From: Synechococcus sp. RS9909
GTDB taxonomy: Bacteria > Cyanobacteriota > Cyanobacteriia > PCC-6307 > Cyanobiaceae
Assembly (NCBI RefSeq): GCF_014279595.1
Contig: NZ_CP047943.1
Span: forward strand, 1,982,422 to 2,046,421
Length of the DNA stretch: 64,000 bases
Reading direction: 5' to 3'
The notes below the pieces were generated by a model, which saw only the letters and a program-made list of their open reading frames with translations, did no database searches and was not told where the DNA came from. The position numbers and the translations under genes are program-made. Of the stretch, positions 47,629 through 56,758 are shown piece by piece; within the stretch, counting starts at the first letter, position 1; every line of letters begins with the position of its first letter.

Positions 47629-48537
47629 ATGGGTGGCTCCGAATCCCGCACCGATGGGCTGCCCCGACGACTGCAGGCCTTGATCGATGCCGGACAGCAA
47701 CGGCGAACGCAGGGATACTGCGGTCGTTTCGCCCCCACTCCCTCAGGCCCGCTGCATCGCGGCAACCTGCGCACAGCCCTGATCTCCTGGCTGGCGGCCC
47801 GCCTGCACAACGGCACCTGGCGGCTGCGGATCGATGATCTCGACACACCGCGCCTGCGACCGGGCGCGATCGAAGCGGCCCTGGCGGATCTCCGCTGGCT
47901 CGGCCTCGACTGGGATGGCCCCGTGATCCTGCAAAGCGAGCGCCGAGGGCTTTACCACTCTCTTCTGAGCCATTGGCGCCGCACCGGCAAGGTTTACGCC
48001 TGCCGCTGCAGTCGGCGTCAGCTGAGCCGGCAAGGCCTGTATCCGGGCTTCTGCCGCGACCGCCAACGGGGATGGGGCTGGGAGCAGCAACGCTTACCGG
48101 CCTGGCGCCTGCGCGTAGCCGCAAAGTTTGCCGAGCGCTGCGGTGATCCGGTGGTGCGTCGAGCGGATGGCTTCATCGCTTACCACCTGGCCACCGCCTT
48201 TGATGAACTGGCCCTTGGCATCAGCCACGTGGTGCGAGGCGCTGACCTGGCCCCGGTCCAGACCGTCCAGGAAGCGGTGATCGCCGCCATCGGCCCGATC
48301 TGCCCACCCCGCTATCAACACGTGCCCCTGCTCTGCGACACACAGGGAGTGAAGCTGTCGAAACGGGATGGCAGCCAGGGGTTGCCGCCACGGAACGAAC
48401 GCCCCGCCACCGCGGCGGCCGAAGTGGGGCGACTGGCCTCCGGCCTGGGGCTGATCCCCCCGGGCAACCAGCTGTCGGCCCAGGACTTGCTGCAATACCT
48501 GCGTTTCAGGCCCGAGCTCTTCCCCTACCACCCGTGA
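47629..48537 (+). CDS. gluQ: Glutamyl-Q tRNA(Asp) synthetase
   Basis: A 302-residue truncated class I glutamyl-tRNA synthetase lacking the anticodon-binding domain; it glutamylates queuosine in tRNA-Asp. Motifs: FAPTPSGPLHRGN (HIGH-like) and VKLSKRDGS (KMSKS). Zinc ligands are likely in CRCSRRQLSRQGLYPGFCR. The true start may be slightly downstream of 47629. Confidence 0.93.
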   Translation: MGGSESRTDGLPRRLQALIDAGQQRRTQGYCGRFAPTPSGPLHRGNLRTALISWLAARLHNGTWRLRIDDLDTPRLRPGAIEAALADLRWLGLDWDGPVILQSERRGLYHSLLSHWRRTGKVYACRCSRRQLSRQGLYPGFCRDRQRGWGWEQQRLPAWRLRVAAKFAERCGDPVVRRADGFIAYHLATAFDELALGISHVVRGADLAPVQTVQEAVIAAIGPICPPRYQHVPLLCDTQGVKLSKRDGSQGLPPRNERPATAAAEVGRLASGLGLIPPGNQLSAQDLLQYLRFRPELFPYHP

Positions 48538-48619
48538 CCGGATTCTTCACAAAGCCTTCGGGATCACGGCGGTCAAACGACTCCACACTGAACAAAACCA
48601 CGATCACCACGGTGCAACC

Positions 48620-48817
48620 ATGACCACCTGTGCCCACTGCGGCGGAAGCGGCATCCAGCGGGTGTCGGAACAACGCTTCCGCACCTGCCTGCACTGCCTC
48701 GGCAACGGCGACAACGGAGGAAGCCAAGCCAGAGACTCCGTCCTGCGCTTCACCCGGGCTGATGTCGACCTGATCGAAGACTTCAGCGCAGCGGTTTCTT
48801 CCTCTGCTGCCAGATGA
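48620..48817 (+). CDS. Free-standing DnaJ-type zinc-finger protein (65 aa)
   Basis: A 65-residue protein with two CxxCxGxG motifs: CAHCGGSG (Cys4, Cys7) and CLHCLGNG (Cys23, Cys26), together one zinc site as in the DnaJ cysteine-rich domain. There is no J-domain. The tail is short and acidic (ADVDLIEDF). Related to BSD2-like single-zinc proteins by motif only. Its last 35 bp overlap the small minus-strand ORF. Confidence 0.75.
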   Translation: MTTCAHCGGSGIQRVSEQRFRTCLHCLGNGDNGGSQARDSVLRFTRADVDLIEDFSAAVSSSAAR

Positions 48818-48899
48818 AGAAGGCGGCGGTGGCGACCACCGCTAGCAGGGGAACGGTGGTGAACAGCAGCAGGGCGACGGCAGTCCAGTCGGTGTACAT
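48783..48899 (-). CDS. Small single-helix membrane protein (38 aa)
   Basis: ATG at 48899 to stop at 48783: MYTDWTAVALLLFTTVPLLA, more hydrophobic residues, then a basic end (WQQRKKPLR). The N-out/basic-C pattern is like tiny photosystem or NDH proteins, but I recognise none. It overlaps the zinc-finger ORF tail-to-tail by 35 bp and lies 23 bp after the dehydrogenase start side. Confidence 0.5.
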   Translation of the reverse strand: MYTDWTAVALLLFTTVPLLAVVATAAFFIWQQRKKPLR

Positions 48900-48922
48900 C
48901 CGCTCAGAAAAAAGCCGTTCCA

Positions 48923-49921
48923 TCATCTCAGCAAATCGTTGTCGCATCCTCCGCCGGCCGCCACCTGATCGAGATTGCGCAAGGTGGTGGTGGCAATGGC
49001 CTCCAACGCCGCATCGGTGAGAAAGGCCTGGTGAGCACTCACCAGCACATTCGGAAACGTGAGCAGACGCTCGAAGGTGTCATCGGTGACCACATCAGCA
49101 CTGCGGTCGGCAAAAAACAGCCCTCCCTCCTGCTCGTAAACGTCGAGGGCGAGGCCACCGAGCTGTCCCCGCTTGAGGGCCGTAATCACGGCCGGTGTGT
49201 CAAGCAGTGCCCCCCGACTGGTGTTCACCAACAGGGCACCCCGGGGCATCAGGGCCAAACGCTCCGCATTGATCATGTGATGGGTCGCCGACAGCAGCGG
49301 GCAATGCAGACTCACAACCTGGCTGCAGGCCAGCAGCTCCTCGAGGGCCACATAGCGGATGCCGACGGCCGTCAGCTGGGGATCCTGGCTCACCGGATCA
49401 CTGGCGAGCACGGTCATCCCAAAGGCCCGGAACAGCAGGGCGGTGGCCGAACCGATCAGCCCCGTGCCCACCACACCGGCGGTTTTGCCGTGAAGCTGCA
49501 CCCCCACAAGACCGCTGAGATCGAAATTGTTCTCGCGAACCCGATTATGAGCGCGATGCAAGCGGCGGCAAAGGCAGAGCAGCAAGGCCAGAGCATATTC
49601 CGCCACCGACTCCGGCGCATAGGCGGGCACATTGACCACACGCAGCCCCAGACGTCGTGCCGCCTCCAGGTCCACGCTGTCGGCCCCGGCGCAGCGCAAG
49701 GCAATCAGCCGCACCCCGGCGGCGGCCAGTTGCTCCAGAGTGGCGGCGCCCAGATCGTCATTGACGAAACTGCACACCGCATCACTACCGTCAGCCAGCA
49801 CTGCTGTCTCCGGGCTTAGCCGCTCGCGGCTGTAAACGAAGAGATGATCACTGCCCCGCCCAAGGGCGCGCACAAAGCTCTCGATGTCGTAGTGACGTGC
49901 ACTCGCCATCCACACCTTCAT
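48923..49921 (-). CDS. D-2-hydroxyacid dehydrogenase (D-lactate dehydrogenase-like)
   Basis: A 332-residue NAD-dependent enzyme. The Rossmann motif is GVVGTGLIGSA; catalytic Arg in LVNTSRGALLD, Glu in ALDVYEQEGG, and His in VLVSAHQAFLT. ALDVYEQEGGLFF matches the ldhA branch closely. Possibly D-lactate formation under dark anaerobiosis. The ATG at 49921 (MKVWMASARHYD) is preferred over 49939. Confidence 0.9.
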   Translation of the reverse strand: MKVWMASARHYDIESFVRALGRGSDHLFVYSRERLSPETAVLADGSDAVCSFVNDDLGAATLEQLAAAGVRLIALRCAGADSVDLEAARRLGLRVVNVPAYAPESVAEYALALLLCLCRRLHRAHNRVRENNFDLSGLVGVQLHGKTAGVVGTGLIGSATALLFRAFGMTVLASDPVSQDPQLTAVGIRYVALEELLACSQVVSLHCPLLSATHHMINAERLALMPRGALLVNTSRGALLDTPAVITALKRGQLGGLALDVYEQEGGLFFADRSADVVTDDTFERLLTFPNVLVSAHQAFLTDAALEAIATTTLRNLDQVAAGGGCDNDLLR

Positions 49922-49962
49922 CGCCTCAGCCCCAACCACTGTTCCTGTCTTAGGGGCAAGAC

Positions 49963-50038
49963 GCAGGTCTGGCAGTGCTCCTGGGGTCTCAGCCTGCTAC
50001 TGCCATCACCCGGGCCCTGGGAATGGCGGAAGACCTGC
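49963..50038 (+). ncRNA. Possible structured RNA in the gap before the 50102 gene
   Basis: GCAGGTCT (49963-49970) is the exact reverse complement of AGACCTGC (50031-50038), and just inside it GGCAGT (49971-49976) matches ACTGCC (49999-50004). The nested pairing suggests a folded RNA or 5' leader in a 180-bp non-coding gap. Strand is assumed. No match to RNase P, tmRNA or SRP RNA signatures. Confidence 0.25.
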
Positions 50039-50101
50039 AGCGCCTGCGGCGGCCTCTGAAGCCACTCATCGCCAGCATGGGTGCATCCACGCCCCAGCGC
50101 C

Positions 50102-50365
50102 ATGCCCAGCCCAGCCGCCCACGTCGCCCTGCTCGCCCTTCTGCTCATGGCCGGATCGGGCTCCTCAGCCCTGGCTCAGGTGCGCTTCGACGACTGCCAA
50201 CCGGTGGCCGGAGGTGGGATCACGTGCAACACGGTTCCCTACGGAAACACCCGGATGCAGATGATCGACGGGGAGTACGGATTGCTCGACCAGGCCAGTC
50301 CCGGCTGGGCCGAATATGACCCCTATGAGGGCTACGAAGACATGCTCGGCGGCAACCAGACCTGA
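50102..50365 (+). CDS. Small secreted protein of unknown function
   Basis: An 87-residue protein: signal peptide (MPSPAAHVALLALLLMAGSG, cleavage after ALA), then a mature part with two Cys (FDDCQPVAGGGITCNT) and an acidic Tyr-rich tail (EYDPYEGYEDMLGG). The start at 50102 gives the best signal peptide; the ATG at 50081 adds seven residues. No family recognised. Confidence 0.65.
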   Translation: MPSPAAHVALLALLLMAGSGSSALAQVRFDDCQPVAGGGITCNTVPYGNTRMQMIDGEYGLLDQASPGWAEYDPYEGYEDMLGGNQT

Positions 50366-50373
50366 TCGAACAA

Positions 50374-50444
<71 letters not shown>

Positions 50445-50505
50445 ACTGATACATCCGAACCAACCCGCCACTGAAGGCGTGTGAGTGGATGGGTGCCCCA
50501 GCATT

Positions 50506-51897
50506 ATGACGGTCCGCCCGACCCGCCCTCTTCGCTTGACCACTCTTGAGGCTCCACCCGCCCGATCCCGGCGCCGTCTGATGGTGGCCTATGGCCTAGG
50601 CGATGCCGGCACCGGGTTGGCTGCCACCCAACTGGGGTTCTACCTCTTTCCTTTCTTCACCTGTGCCGCCGGCCTGCCTGCCTTTATCGCCGGCTCCCTG
50701 CTAACGGTGATCAAGGTGTGGGATGCCCTCAATGACCCTCTGATCGGCTGGCTCAGCGACCACACCCGCAGCCGCTGGGGCCCTCGCCTGCCCTGGATGC
50801 TGGGCGCCGCCCTGCCCCTGGGGATCAGCCTGGCGGCGATCTGGTGGGTGCCTGAGGGCGACACCCTGCAGCGCACGCTCTACTACGTGGTGATGGCGAT
50901 CCTGCTGATGACCGCCTACACGAGCGTGAACCTGCCCTATGCGGCACTCTCCACCGAGCTCACCCCCGACACGGCGATCCGCACCCGACTGAACGCAGCG
51001 CGCTTCACCGGTTCGATCATCGCTGGGCTCAGCGGCCTGATTGTGGCGTCTGTGGTGCTCAGTAACGGCGCCGATGGCTACCTGCGCATGGGCCAGATCA
51101 CGGGCACGATTGCCTCCCTCGCCACCCTGGCCTGCTGCTGGGGGCTGGCTCCCTTTGCAAAAACGGCCCAACGCCCCTCCGGCCAGGCCGAACCGCTTGT
51201 GCAGCAGCTGAAGAGGGTGCGCGCCAACGCCCGTTTCCTGATGGTGCTGGGGCTGTATCTGCTGCTGTGGTTCGCCCTGCAGCTGATGCAGGTGGTGGCC
51301 CTGATCTGGCTGGTGCAGGTGATCCACGTGCCACCGGCGCTCTCCACCTGGATCCTGCTGCCGTTCCAGCTGAGTGCGCTGGTGGGATTGCAGGTCTGGA
51401 GCCTGCTCTCGAATCGACAGGGACGCATCACGGCGCTGCGCTGGGGAGCTGGGCTGTGGATCGCGGCCTGCCTTCTCTCGATGCTGGTCCCCGTTCTTCC
51501 CGATGGCGCCAGCGGCATGGACCTCGCTCCCCTGATCGCCCTCATCGTGCTGGTGGGTCTGGGGGCATCGACGGCCTACCTGATCCCCTGGTCACTGCTC
51601 CCCGATGCCATCGACGCCGACCCCAGTCGGCCTGCAGGCCTCTACACCGCCTGGATGGTGTTCGGCCAGAAGCTGATGATCGGCATCAGCATGTCGGTGT
51701 TCGGCGGCCTGCTCTCACTCACCGGCTACATCTCCAGCCAGACCTGCAGCGGCCCCCTCAGCTTCATCGAGCAGCCGGGTTCCGCCCTGCTAGCGATCCG
51801 CCTCTGCATGGGGCTAATCCCGGCGTCCCTGGTGGTGCTGGGCCTGGTGGTGATGCGACGCTGGCCCGATCGCGGTGCCCATCTGCAACACACCTGA
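50506..51897 (+). CDS. MFS transporter of the glycoside-pentoside-hexuronide (GPH) cation symporter type
   Basis: A 463-residue, 12-helix transporter. It has the MelB-like pattern: VAYGLGDAGTGLAATQLG, WDALNDPLIGWLSDHTRSRWGPRLPWML (in two halves here) and NLPYAALSTELTPD. GPH members import sugars or glycosides with Na+ or H+. Substrate unknown; interesting in an autotroph. The ATG at 50506 is chosen. Confidence 0.88.
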   Translation: MTVRPTRPLRLTTLEAPPARSRRRLMVAYGLGDAGTGLAATQLGFYLFPFFTCAAGLPAFIAGSLLTVIKVWDALNDPLIGWLSDHTRSRWGPRLPWMLGAALPLGISLAAIWWVPEGDTLQRTLYYVVMAILLMTAYTSVNLPYAALSTELTPDTAIRTRLNAARFTGSIIAGLSGLIVASVVLSNGADGYLRMGQITGTIASLATLACCWGLAPFAKTAQRPSGQAEPLVQQLKRVRANARFLMVLGLYLLLWFALQLMQVVALIWLVQVIHVPPALSTWILLPFQLSALVGLQVWSLLSNRQGRITALRWGAGLWIAACLLSMLVPVLPDGASGMDLAPLIALIVLVGLGASTAYLIPWSLLPDAIDADPSRPAGLYTAWMVFGQKLMIGISMSVFGGLLSLTGYISSQTCSGPLSFIEQPGSALLAIRLCMGLIPASLVVLGLVVMRRWPDRGAHLQHT

Positions 51898-51913
51898 TGA
51901 CGCCAACTCTCCG

Positions 51914-52660
51914 ATGAGATCGCCACGCTGGTTACGTCGCCTGGGCAGCAGCCTGCTGATCGGAGGTCAGGCCGTGGCCGCCACGGCCCGGGGGCGGATC
52001 AACACCATTGACCTCTTCGACCAGCTTCTCGAGGCCGGCCCCGGCAGTTTCCTGATCGTGATCATCACCGGCATCGCCGCCGGGTCTGTGTTCAACATCC
52101 AGGTGGCTGCCGAGCTGAGTCGCCAGGGGGCCGGCTCCACCGTGGGTGGCATCCTGGCCCTCGGCCTGGCCAGGGAGATCGCACCCCTGCTCACCGCCAC
52201 CCTGCTGACGGGCAAGGTGGCCACGGCCTATGCGGCCCAGCTGGGAACCATGAAGGTCACCGAACAGATCGATGCGATCACGATGCTCCGCACCGATCCG
52301 GTGGAGTATCTGGTGGTGCCCCGACTGATCGCCATGGTGGTGATGGCACCCGTGCAGTGCCTGCTCTTCTTCGGAGTGGCGATCTGGAGCGGCCAGATCA
52401 CCAGCACAGAGCTCTACAGCATCCCTCCCTCGGTGTTCTGGACGTCGGTGCGCACCTGGATGCAACCCGACGACCTGCCCTTCATGCTGATCAAAGCCCT
52501 GGTGTTCGGCCTGCAGATTGCCGTGCTCTCCTGTGGCTGGGGCCTCACCACCGAGGGCGGGCCCAAGGAAGTTGGCACCAGCACCACCGGCTCGGTGGTG
52601 ATGATCCTGGTGACGGTGGCTCTGATGGATGTACTGCTCACCCAGATCCTTTTCGGTTGA
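51914..52660 (+). CDS. MlaE-family lipid ABC transporter permease
   Basis: A 248-residue permease with five or six helices and the family motifs AAELSRQGAGSTVGGILALGLAREIAP, TGKVATAYAAQLGTMKVTEQIDA and GGPKEVG (each shortened). The ATPase and MCE substrate-binding subunits are not adjacent. Likely phospholipid transport between membranes. 16 bp after the GPH symporter. Confidence 0.92.
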   Translation: MRSPRWLRRLGSSLLIGGQAVAATARGRINTIDLFDQLLEAGPGSFLIVIITGIAAGSVFNIQVAAELSRQGAGSTVGGILALGLAREIAPLLTATLLTGKVATAYAAQLGTMKVTEQIDAITMLRTDPVEYLVVPRLIAMVVMAPVQCLLFFGVAIWSGQITSTELYSIPPSVFWTSVRTWMQPDDLPFMLIKALVFGLQIAVLSCGWGLTTEGGPKEVGTSTTGSVVMILVTVALMDVLLTQILFG

Positions 52661-52673
52661 CTTCAACACCGGC

Positions 52674-53144
52674 ATGACTCCACCCGATCCCCAGCTCCGC
52701 AGCCCCGACTCCGCTCTCCCCACAGTCAAAGTCCCAGGCTCAGGCCCGGTGAGCCTGAGCGCCAATCCCCGCCTGCCGCTGCTGGCCCTCCTGCTCAGTG
52801 CCGCTCTGTTGCCCCTGCCCCTGGCTCCCTGGCCCAGCCTGGTTGTGGCCCTGTTCAGCCTTTTTTTGCTGCTTCAGGCCTACAGCCTGCGACTCGAATT
52901 CTGCGACGACACCCTGGTGGTATGGCGAGGATCGCAGGAGCTGCGCCGCTTTCCTTACCAGGACTGGCTGAGCTGGCGACTGTTCGCTCCCTGGCTGCCC
53001 GGGCTGTTCTATTTCCGTGAGGTCAAGAGCATCCATCTCCTGCCGATCCTGTTCGATGCCGAGGAGCTGAAACGCCAACTGCAGCAACGGCTTGGGGCCC
53101 TGGAGCAGCCCAAGCCCGGCACCTCCAACGCCTCGCCCCGATGA
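52674..53144 (+). CDS. DUF3119 family protein
   Basis: A 156-residue protein with a Pro-rich N-terminus, two close hydrophobic segments (LPLLALLLSAALLPLPLAPW and VVALFSLFLLLQAYSL) and a PH-like soluble part (RLEFCDDTLVVWRGSQELRR, FPYQDWLSWRLFAPWLPGLF). This is the cyanobacterial/plastid DUF3119 pattern. Function unknown. Starts 13 bp after mlaE. Confidence 0.8.
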   Translation: MTPPDPQLRSPDSALPTVKVPGSGPVSLSANPRLPLLALLLSAALLPLPLAPWPSLVVALFSLFLLLQAYSLRLEFCDDTLVVWRGSQELRRFPYQDWLSWRLFAPWLPGLFYFREVKSIHLLPILFDAEELKRQLQQRLGALEQPKPGTSNASPR

Positions 53145-53177
53145 TGCGCTCCCCGTCTCCTACCGACCGTCGATGCC

Positions 53178-54116
53178 ATGCCTGACGACACCGATCTGAC
53201 GCCGCAGGACCATCCAGCCGAACCGATCGGCACCGAAGCCGACCCGAGCCAATCCCTGCTCAAGCTCGCCCTCGCCGAACTGCAGGAGCGCCGCGATGCG
53301 CTGCAGCAGGAGATCGAGCAGCTTCAACGGCGCAAACAGCAGATCGAATCGGACCTCAGCACGAACTTCGCCGGCCAGTCCGATGCCATCGCCCGGCGTG
53401 TGAAAGGGTTTCAGGAGTATCTGAGCGGTGCGCTCCAGGGGCTGGCCCAGTCGGTCGACACGCTGGACCTGGTGGCCCAGCCCGTGGTGGTGCAGCCGTC
53501 CCCACTGGATCAGCAGGCCCTGGAGGCCACGGCAGCCGATGCCAAGCCCCAAGCGGCTGCCGTGGCAGTCGCCGACACCTTCAGGCCCGACGAGCCTCTG
53601 ATCCGCGCCAGCCTCGAGCGGTTCCTGGAACAGCCGGATTTCTATGCCGATCCCTGGAAACTGCGTCGCAGCCTTGAGTCGAGCGACACCGCTCTTCTGG
53701 AGGATTGGTTCTTCAACCAGGGCGGCCGCGGCGCCCAGCCCAGTCGCGGCAACCGCCCCCGCAACGTGCTGCTGAGCGCCGGCCTAATCGCGATCATCGG
53801 CGAACTCTACGGCGACCAGTTCCAGACGCTTGTGCTGGCCGGTCAGCCGGAACGGCTGGGGGAATGGCGCCGCGGCCTCCAGGATGCCCTCGGTCTCAGC
53901 CGTGAGGATTTCGGCCCCAACAGCGGCATTGTGCTCTTTGAGCGAAGCGATGCCCTGGTGGAGCGGGCCGACCGGCTGGAGGAACGAGGTGAGGTGCCGC
54001 TGATCCTGATCGATGCGGCCGAACGCGCCGTCGACATCCCCGTGCTTCAGTTTCCGCTCTGGCTGGCGTTCGCGGCTGGCCCCGATGAGATCGACAGCGA
54101 CGACGACCTGCTCTGA
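53178..54116 (+). CDS. DUF3086 family protein
   Basis: A 312-residue soluble protein. A coiled coil (residues about 30-60: LKLALAELQERRDALQQEIE) leads into a linker and then the DUF3086 core (about 150-300: WKLRRSLESSDTALLEDWFF, LSAGLIAIIGELYGDQFQTL, GREGLSREDFGPNSGI-like LGLSREDFGPNSGIVLFE). Cyanobacteria-specific, function unknown. The stop overlaps plsY (TGATG). Confidence 0.82.
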   Translation: MPDDTDLTPQDHPAEPIGTEADPSQSLLKLALAELQERRDALQQEIEQLQRRKQQIESDLSTNFAGQSDAIARRVKGFQEYLSGALQGLAQSVDTLDLVAQPVVVQPSPLDQQALEATAADAKPQAAAVAVADTFRPDEPLIRASLERFLEQPDFYADPWKLRRSLESSDTALLEDWFFNQGGRGAQPSRGNRPRNVLLSAGLIAIIGELYGDQFQTLVLAGQPERLGEWRRGLQDALGLSREDFGPNSGIVLFERSDALVERADRLEERGEVPLILIDAAERAVDIPVLQFPLWLAFAAGPDEIDSDDDLL

Positions 54117-54715
54117 TGGCTTTCCTTTCCCTTCTTCTCGGTTATCTGCTCGGCTCAATTCCGAGTGGTTATCTCGCCGGGCGCTGGTGCAAGGGCATCG
54201 ACCTGCGCTCGATCGGATCGGGCTCGACCGGTGCCACCAACGTGCTGCGCAGCGTGGGGAAGGGCCCCGCTCTGGTGGTGTTTCTGGTGGATGTCGCCAA
54301 GGGGGCGGCGGCGGTGCTATTGGCCCGGGCTCTCTCACAGGACGCAACTCTGGCCAACTGGATCGAGGTCGGTGCCGGGCTGGCCGCCCTCGCCGGTCAC
54401 ATCTGGCCGGTGTGGTTGGGGTTCAAAGGCGGCAAGGCGGTGGCCACGGGCTTCGGCATGTTTCTGGGCCTGGCCTGGCCGGTGGGCCTGGCCTGCTTCG
54501 GCGTGTTCCTGGCCGTGTTCTCGCTCAGCCGGATCGTGTCGCTGGCCAGCGTGATCGCCGCCATCAGCCTGCCCCTGCTGATGGTGGCCGGCAGCGACAG
54601 GCTGGCCAATGTGTTGATCGCCCTGGTGGCGATGGTGCTGGTGCTCTGGCGTCACCGCAGCAACCTGCAGCGCCTGATCGAAGGCACCGAGCCCAGGGTC
54701 GGTCAGAGCAACTGA
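54116..54715 (+). CDS. plsY: Glycerol-3-phosphate acyltransferase PlsY
   Basis: A 199-residue, five-to-seven-helix enzyme that acylates glycerol-3-phosphate from acyl-phosphate in phospholipid synthesis. Motifs: GSIPSGYLAG, GSGSTGATNVLRSVGKG and FKGGKAVATGFGMFL (active-site and substrate-binding loops). Start ATG at 54116 is the TGATG overlap. Confidence 0.95.
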   Translation: MAFLSLLLGYLLGSIPSGYLAGRWCKGIDLRSIGSGSTGATNVLRSVGKGPALVVFLVDVAKGAAAVLLARALSQDATLANWIEVGAGLAALAGHIWPVWLGFKGGKAVATGFGMFLGLAWPVGLACFGVFLAVFSLSRIVSLASVIAAISLPLLMVAGSDRLANVLIALVAMVLVLWRHRSNLQRLIEGTEPRVGQSN

Positions 54716-54721
54716 AGCGAC

Positions 54722-55438
54722 TCAGGCCAACGCTGCACAGCACTGAGCGAAGGCCCGGTTCGGATCTTCCGCCCGGGTGATCGGCCGCCCGATCACCAGT
54801 TGCGAGGCCCCGGCCGCCAGGGCCGCTGCCGGTGTCATCACCCGGGCCTGATCAGCAACTTCCGTTCCGCTGGGCCGGATGCCCGGTGTCACAAGCGCAA
54901 ACGGCTCCGGATGCTGACTGCGGAGCATGGAGGCCTCCAGGGGGGAGCAGACACATCCACCGATGCCTGCCGCCGCCGCCAGCTGGGCCAGTGCCGAGAC
55001 CCGGTCGGCAATGCGGTGCTGCAGGGCCAGCTCCCGCTGCAGCCGTTGCTCCTCCCAACTGGTGAGCACGGTCACCGCCAACAGGGTGGGCACCGCCAAC
55101 CCGCCTCTTTCGGCCCCCTCCACCGCAGCCGCCTGTGCCGCACGGAGCGCCTCGCTGCCGGCGCAGGCATGCACCGTGATCAGCTCCGCCCCGAGCGCGG
55201 CCGCCCGCCGGCAGGCCCCCGCCATGGTGGCGGGGATGTCGTGGAATTTGAGATCGAGAAACACCCGCAGTCCGCGCTGCCGCAACTGCGCCACCACATC
55301 GGGCCCGGCCTGAACGAACAGCTCGAGGCCCACCTTCACCCAACGCAGCCCCGACACCTGATCGCTCCACGTCAGAGCCTGCTCCGGCGCCATGCCATCG
55401 AGGGCGACAATGATCCGATCGGCGGGATCCCAGCGCAT
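54722..55438 (-). CDS. pyrF: Orotidine 5'-phosphate decarboxylase
   Basis: A 238-residue barrel enzyme making UMP from OMP. The catalytic motif [13 protein letters not shown] is present, with [13 protein letters not shown] and TPGIRPSG (phosphate-binding). ATG at 55438 overlaps the tyrS stop (TGATG); convergent with plsY. Confidence 0.96.
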   Translation of the reverse strand: MRWDPADRIIVALDGMAPEQALTWSDQVSGLRWVKVGLELFVQAGPDVVAQLRQRGLRVFLDLKFHDIPATMAGACRRAAALGAELITVHACAGSEALRAAQAAAVEGAERGGLAVPTLLAVTVLTSWEEQRLQRELALQHRIADRVSALAQLAAAAGIGGCVCSPLEASMLRSQHPEPFALVTPGIRPSGTEVADQARVMTPAAALAAGASQLVIGRPITRAEDPNRAFAQCCAALA

Positions 55439-56685
55439 CAACCCACCAGCCGCCGAAAGATTTTCTTGCCAAGCTGCAACACCTTGCCCTCCAGCTCGGC
55501 GGCGGACGCAAACTCCTGGTTGGGATCGCTGATCTTTTCCCCCTCCAGGCGAGCCGCACCGCCTTTGATCTGGCGGCGGGCCTCACTGCTGCTGGCGCAG
55601 ATTCCCACAGCACTAAGCAGATAGAATGCCTTGGCCGGGAAGTTCACCTCCGCCAACGACGCTTCAGGCACATCGGCCGCCGCATCACCGGCGCCCCCCA
55701 CCAGGGTGGCGGCATCCGCTTGCGCTTTGGCCGCTGCCTCCTGGCCATGGCGGCTGGCGGTCACCGCCAGAGCCATCGCCTTCTGCTTCTCGCGAGGGTT
55801 CTCTGGCAGTGTCTCCAGATCGAGATCCGTTAACAACGTCACGTAGTCGTTGATCGCCCCGTCGCCGACTTTCTCGAGCTTGGAATACATCGAGAGGGGG
55901 TCCTCCTCCAACCCCACGGTGTTGCCGAGGCTTTTGCTCATCTTCTGCACCCCGTCGAGGCCGACGAGGATGGGTAGGAGCATGCCGAACTGGGTGCGCT
56001 GGCCGAAATGACGCTGCAGATCGCGGCCCATCGCCACATTGAATTTCTGATCCGTGCCACCCAGCTCCACATCCGCATCCACGGCCACGGAGTCGTAGCC
56101 CTGCAGCAACGGGTAGAGGAATTCATGGAGCGCAATTGGCGTGCCGCTGCCGTAGCGCTTGGAGAAATCGTCTTTCGCCAGCATCTGGCCCACGGTGGCT
56201 GTGCCCAGCAAGCCGATCACCTGGGGCAGATCCAGCCCTTCCAACCACTCGCTGTTGCGGCGCACCTCGAGCCGACCCGGGGTTTCAAAATCCAGCAGCG
56301 CCTGCTCCTTGGGCTGCCCCTGGCCCAGCTGGTTGAGATAGGTGGTGGCGTTGGCTTGCACCTGCTCCTTGCTGAGCTGCACCCGGGTAGCGCTTTTGCC
56401 CGTGGGATCACCGATGCGAGCGGTGAAGTCGCCGATGATCAACACCGCCGTATGGCCGGCGTCCTGAAAAGCTCGCAATTTGCGAAACAGGATGCTGTGG
56501 CCCAAATGGATGTCGCTTCCGGTGGGGTCAATGCCCAGCTTGATCCGCAAGGGTCGCCCTTCTGCTGTCGCAGCCGCCAGACGGGCAGCCAGGCATTGAT
56601 CGGGATCGCCGGGGTCGCCAGCGGGGAACAGATCAGCCATGCCACGCGCCAGCCAGCTCGGCAGGGGAAGGGGCGCCTCGGGCAT
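55438..56685 (-). CDS. tyrS: Tyrosyl-tRNA synthetase
   Basis: A 415-residue class I synthetase of the bacterial TyrS type that has the S4-like C-terminal domain. Motifs: [13 protein letters not shown] (HIGH) and [11 protein letters not shown] possible antibiotic-resistant TyrZ-type is not excluded. Translationally coupled with pyrF downstream. Confidence 0.95.
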   Translation of the reverse strand: MPEAPLPLPSWLARGMADLFPAGDPGDPDQCLAARLAAATAEGRPLRIKLGIDPTGSDIHLGHSILFRKLRAFQDAGHTAVLIIGDFTARIGDPTGKSATRVQLSKEQVQANATTYLNQLGQGQPKEQALLDFETPGRLEVRRNSEWLEGLDLPQVIGLLGTATVGQMLAKDDFSKRYGSGTPIALHEFLYPLLQGYDSVAVDADVELGGTDQKFNVAMGRDLQRHFGQRTQFGMLLPILVGLDGVQKMSKSLGNTVGLEEDPLSMYSKLEKVGDGAINDYVTLLTDLDLETLPENPREKQKAMALAVTASRHGQEAAAKAQADAATLVGGAGDAAADVPEASLAEVNFPAKAFYLLSAVGICASSSEARRQIKGGAARLEGEKISDPNQEFASAAELEGKVLQLGKKIFRRLVG

Positions 56686-56758
56686 GACAGAGGGAAAGAG
56701 ATCGTGCGGATCGTACGGGGGACCACGACGCCGAAGGGTTGGACGCCGCGATGTGGGC

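Noticed and set aside
48814-49020. 68-residue plus-strand frame after the zinc-finger gene
   Set aside because: It is antisense to the 38-aa ORF and the dehydrogenase 3' end and has no conserved-looking content.
49921-50101. 6S RNA or SRP RNA in the gap
   Set aside because: No SRP apical motif, no tmRNA or RNase P signature; the stems are too short to call a named RNA class, so only a generic structured-RNA note is kept.
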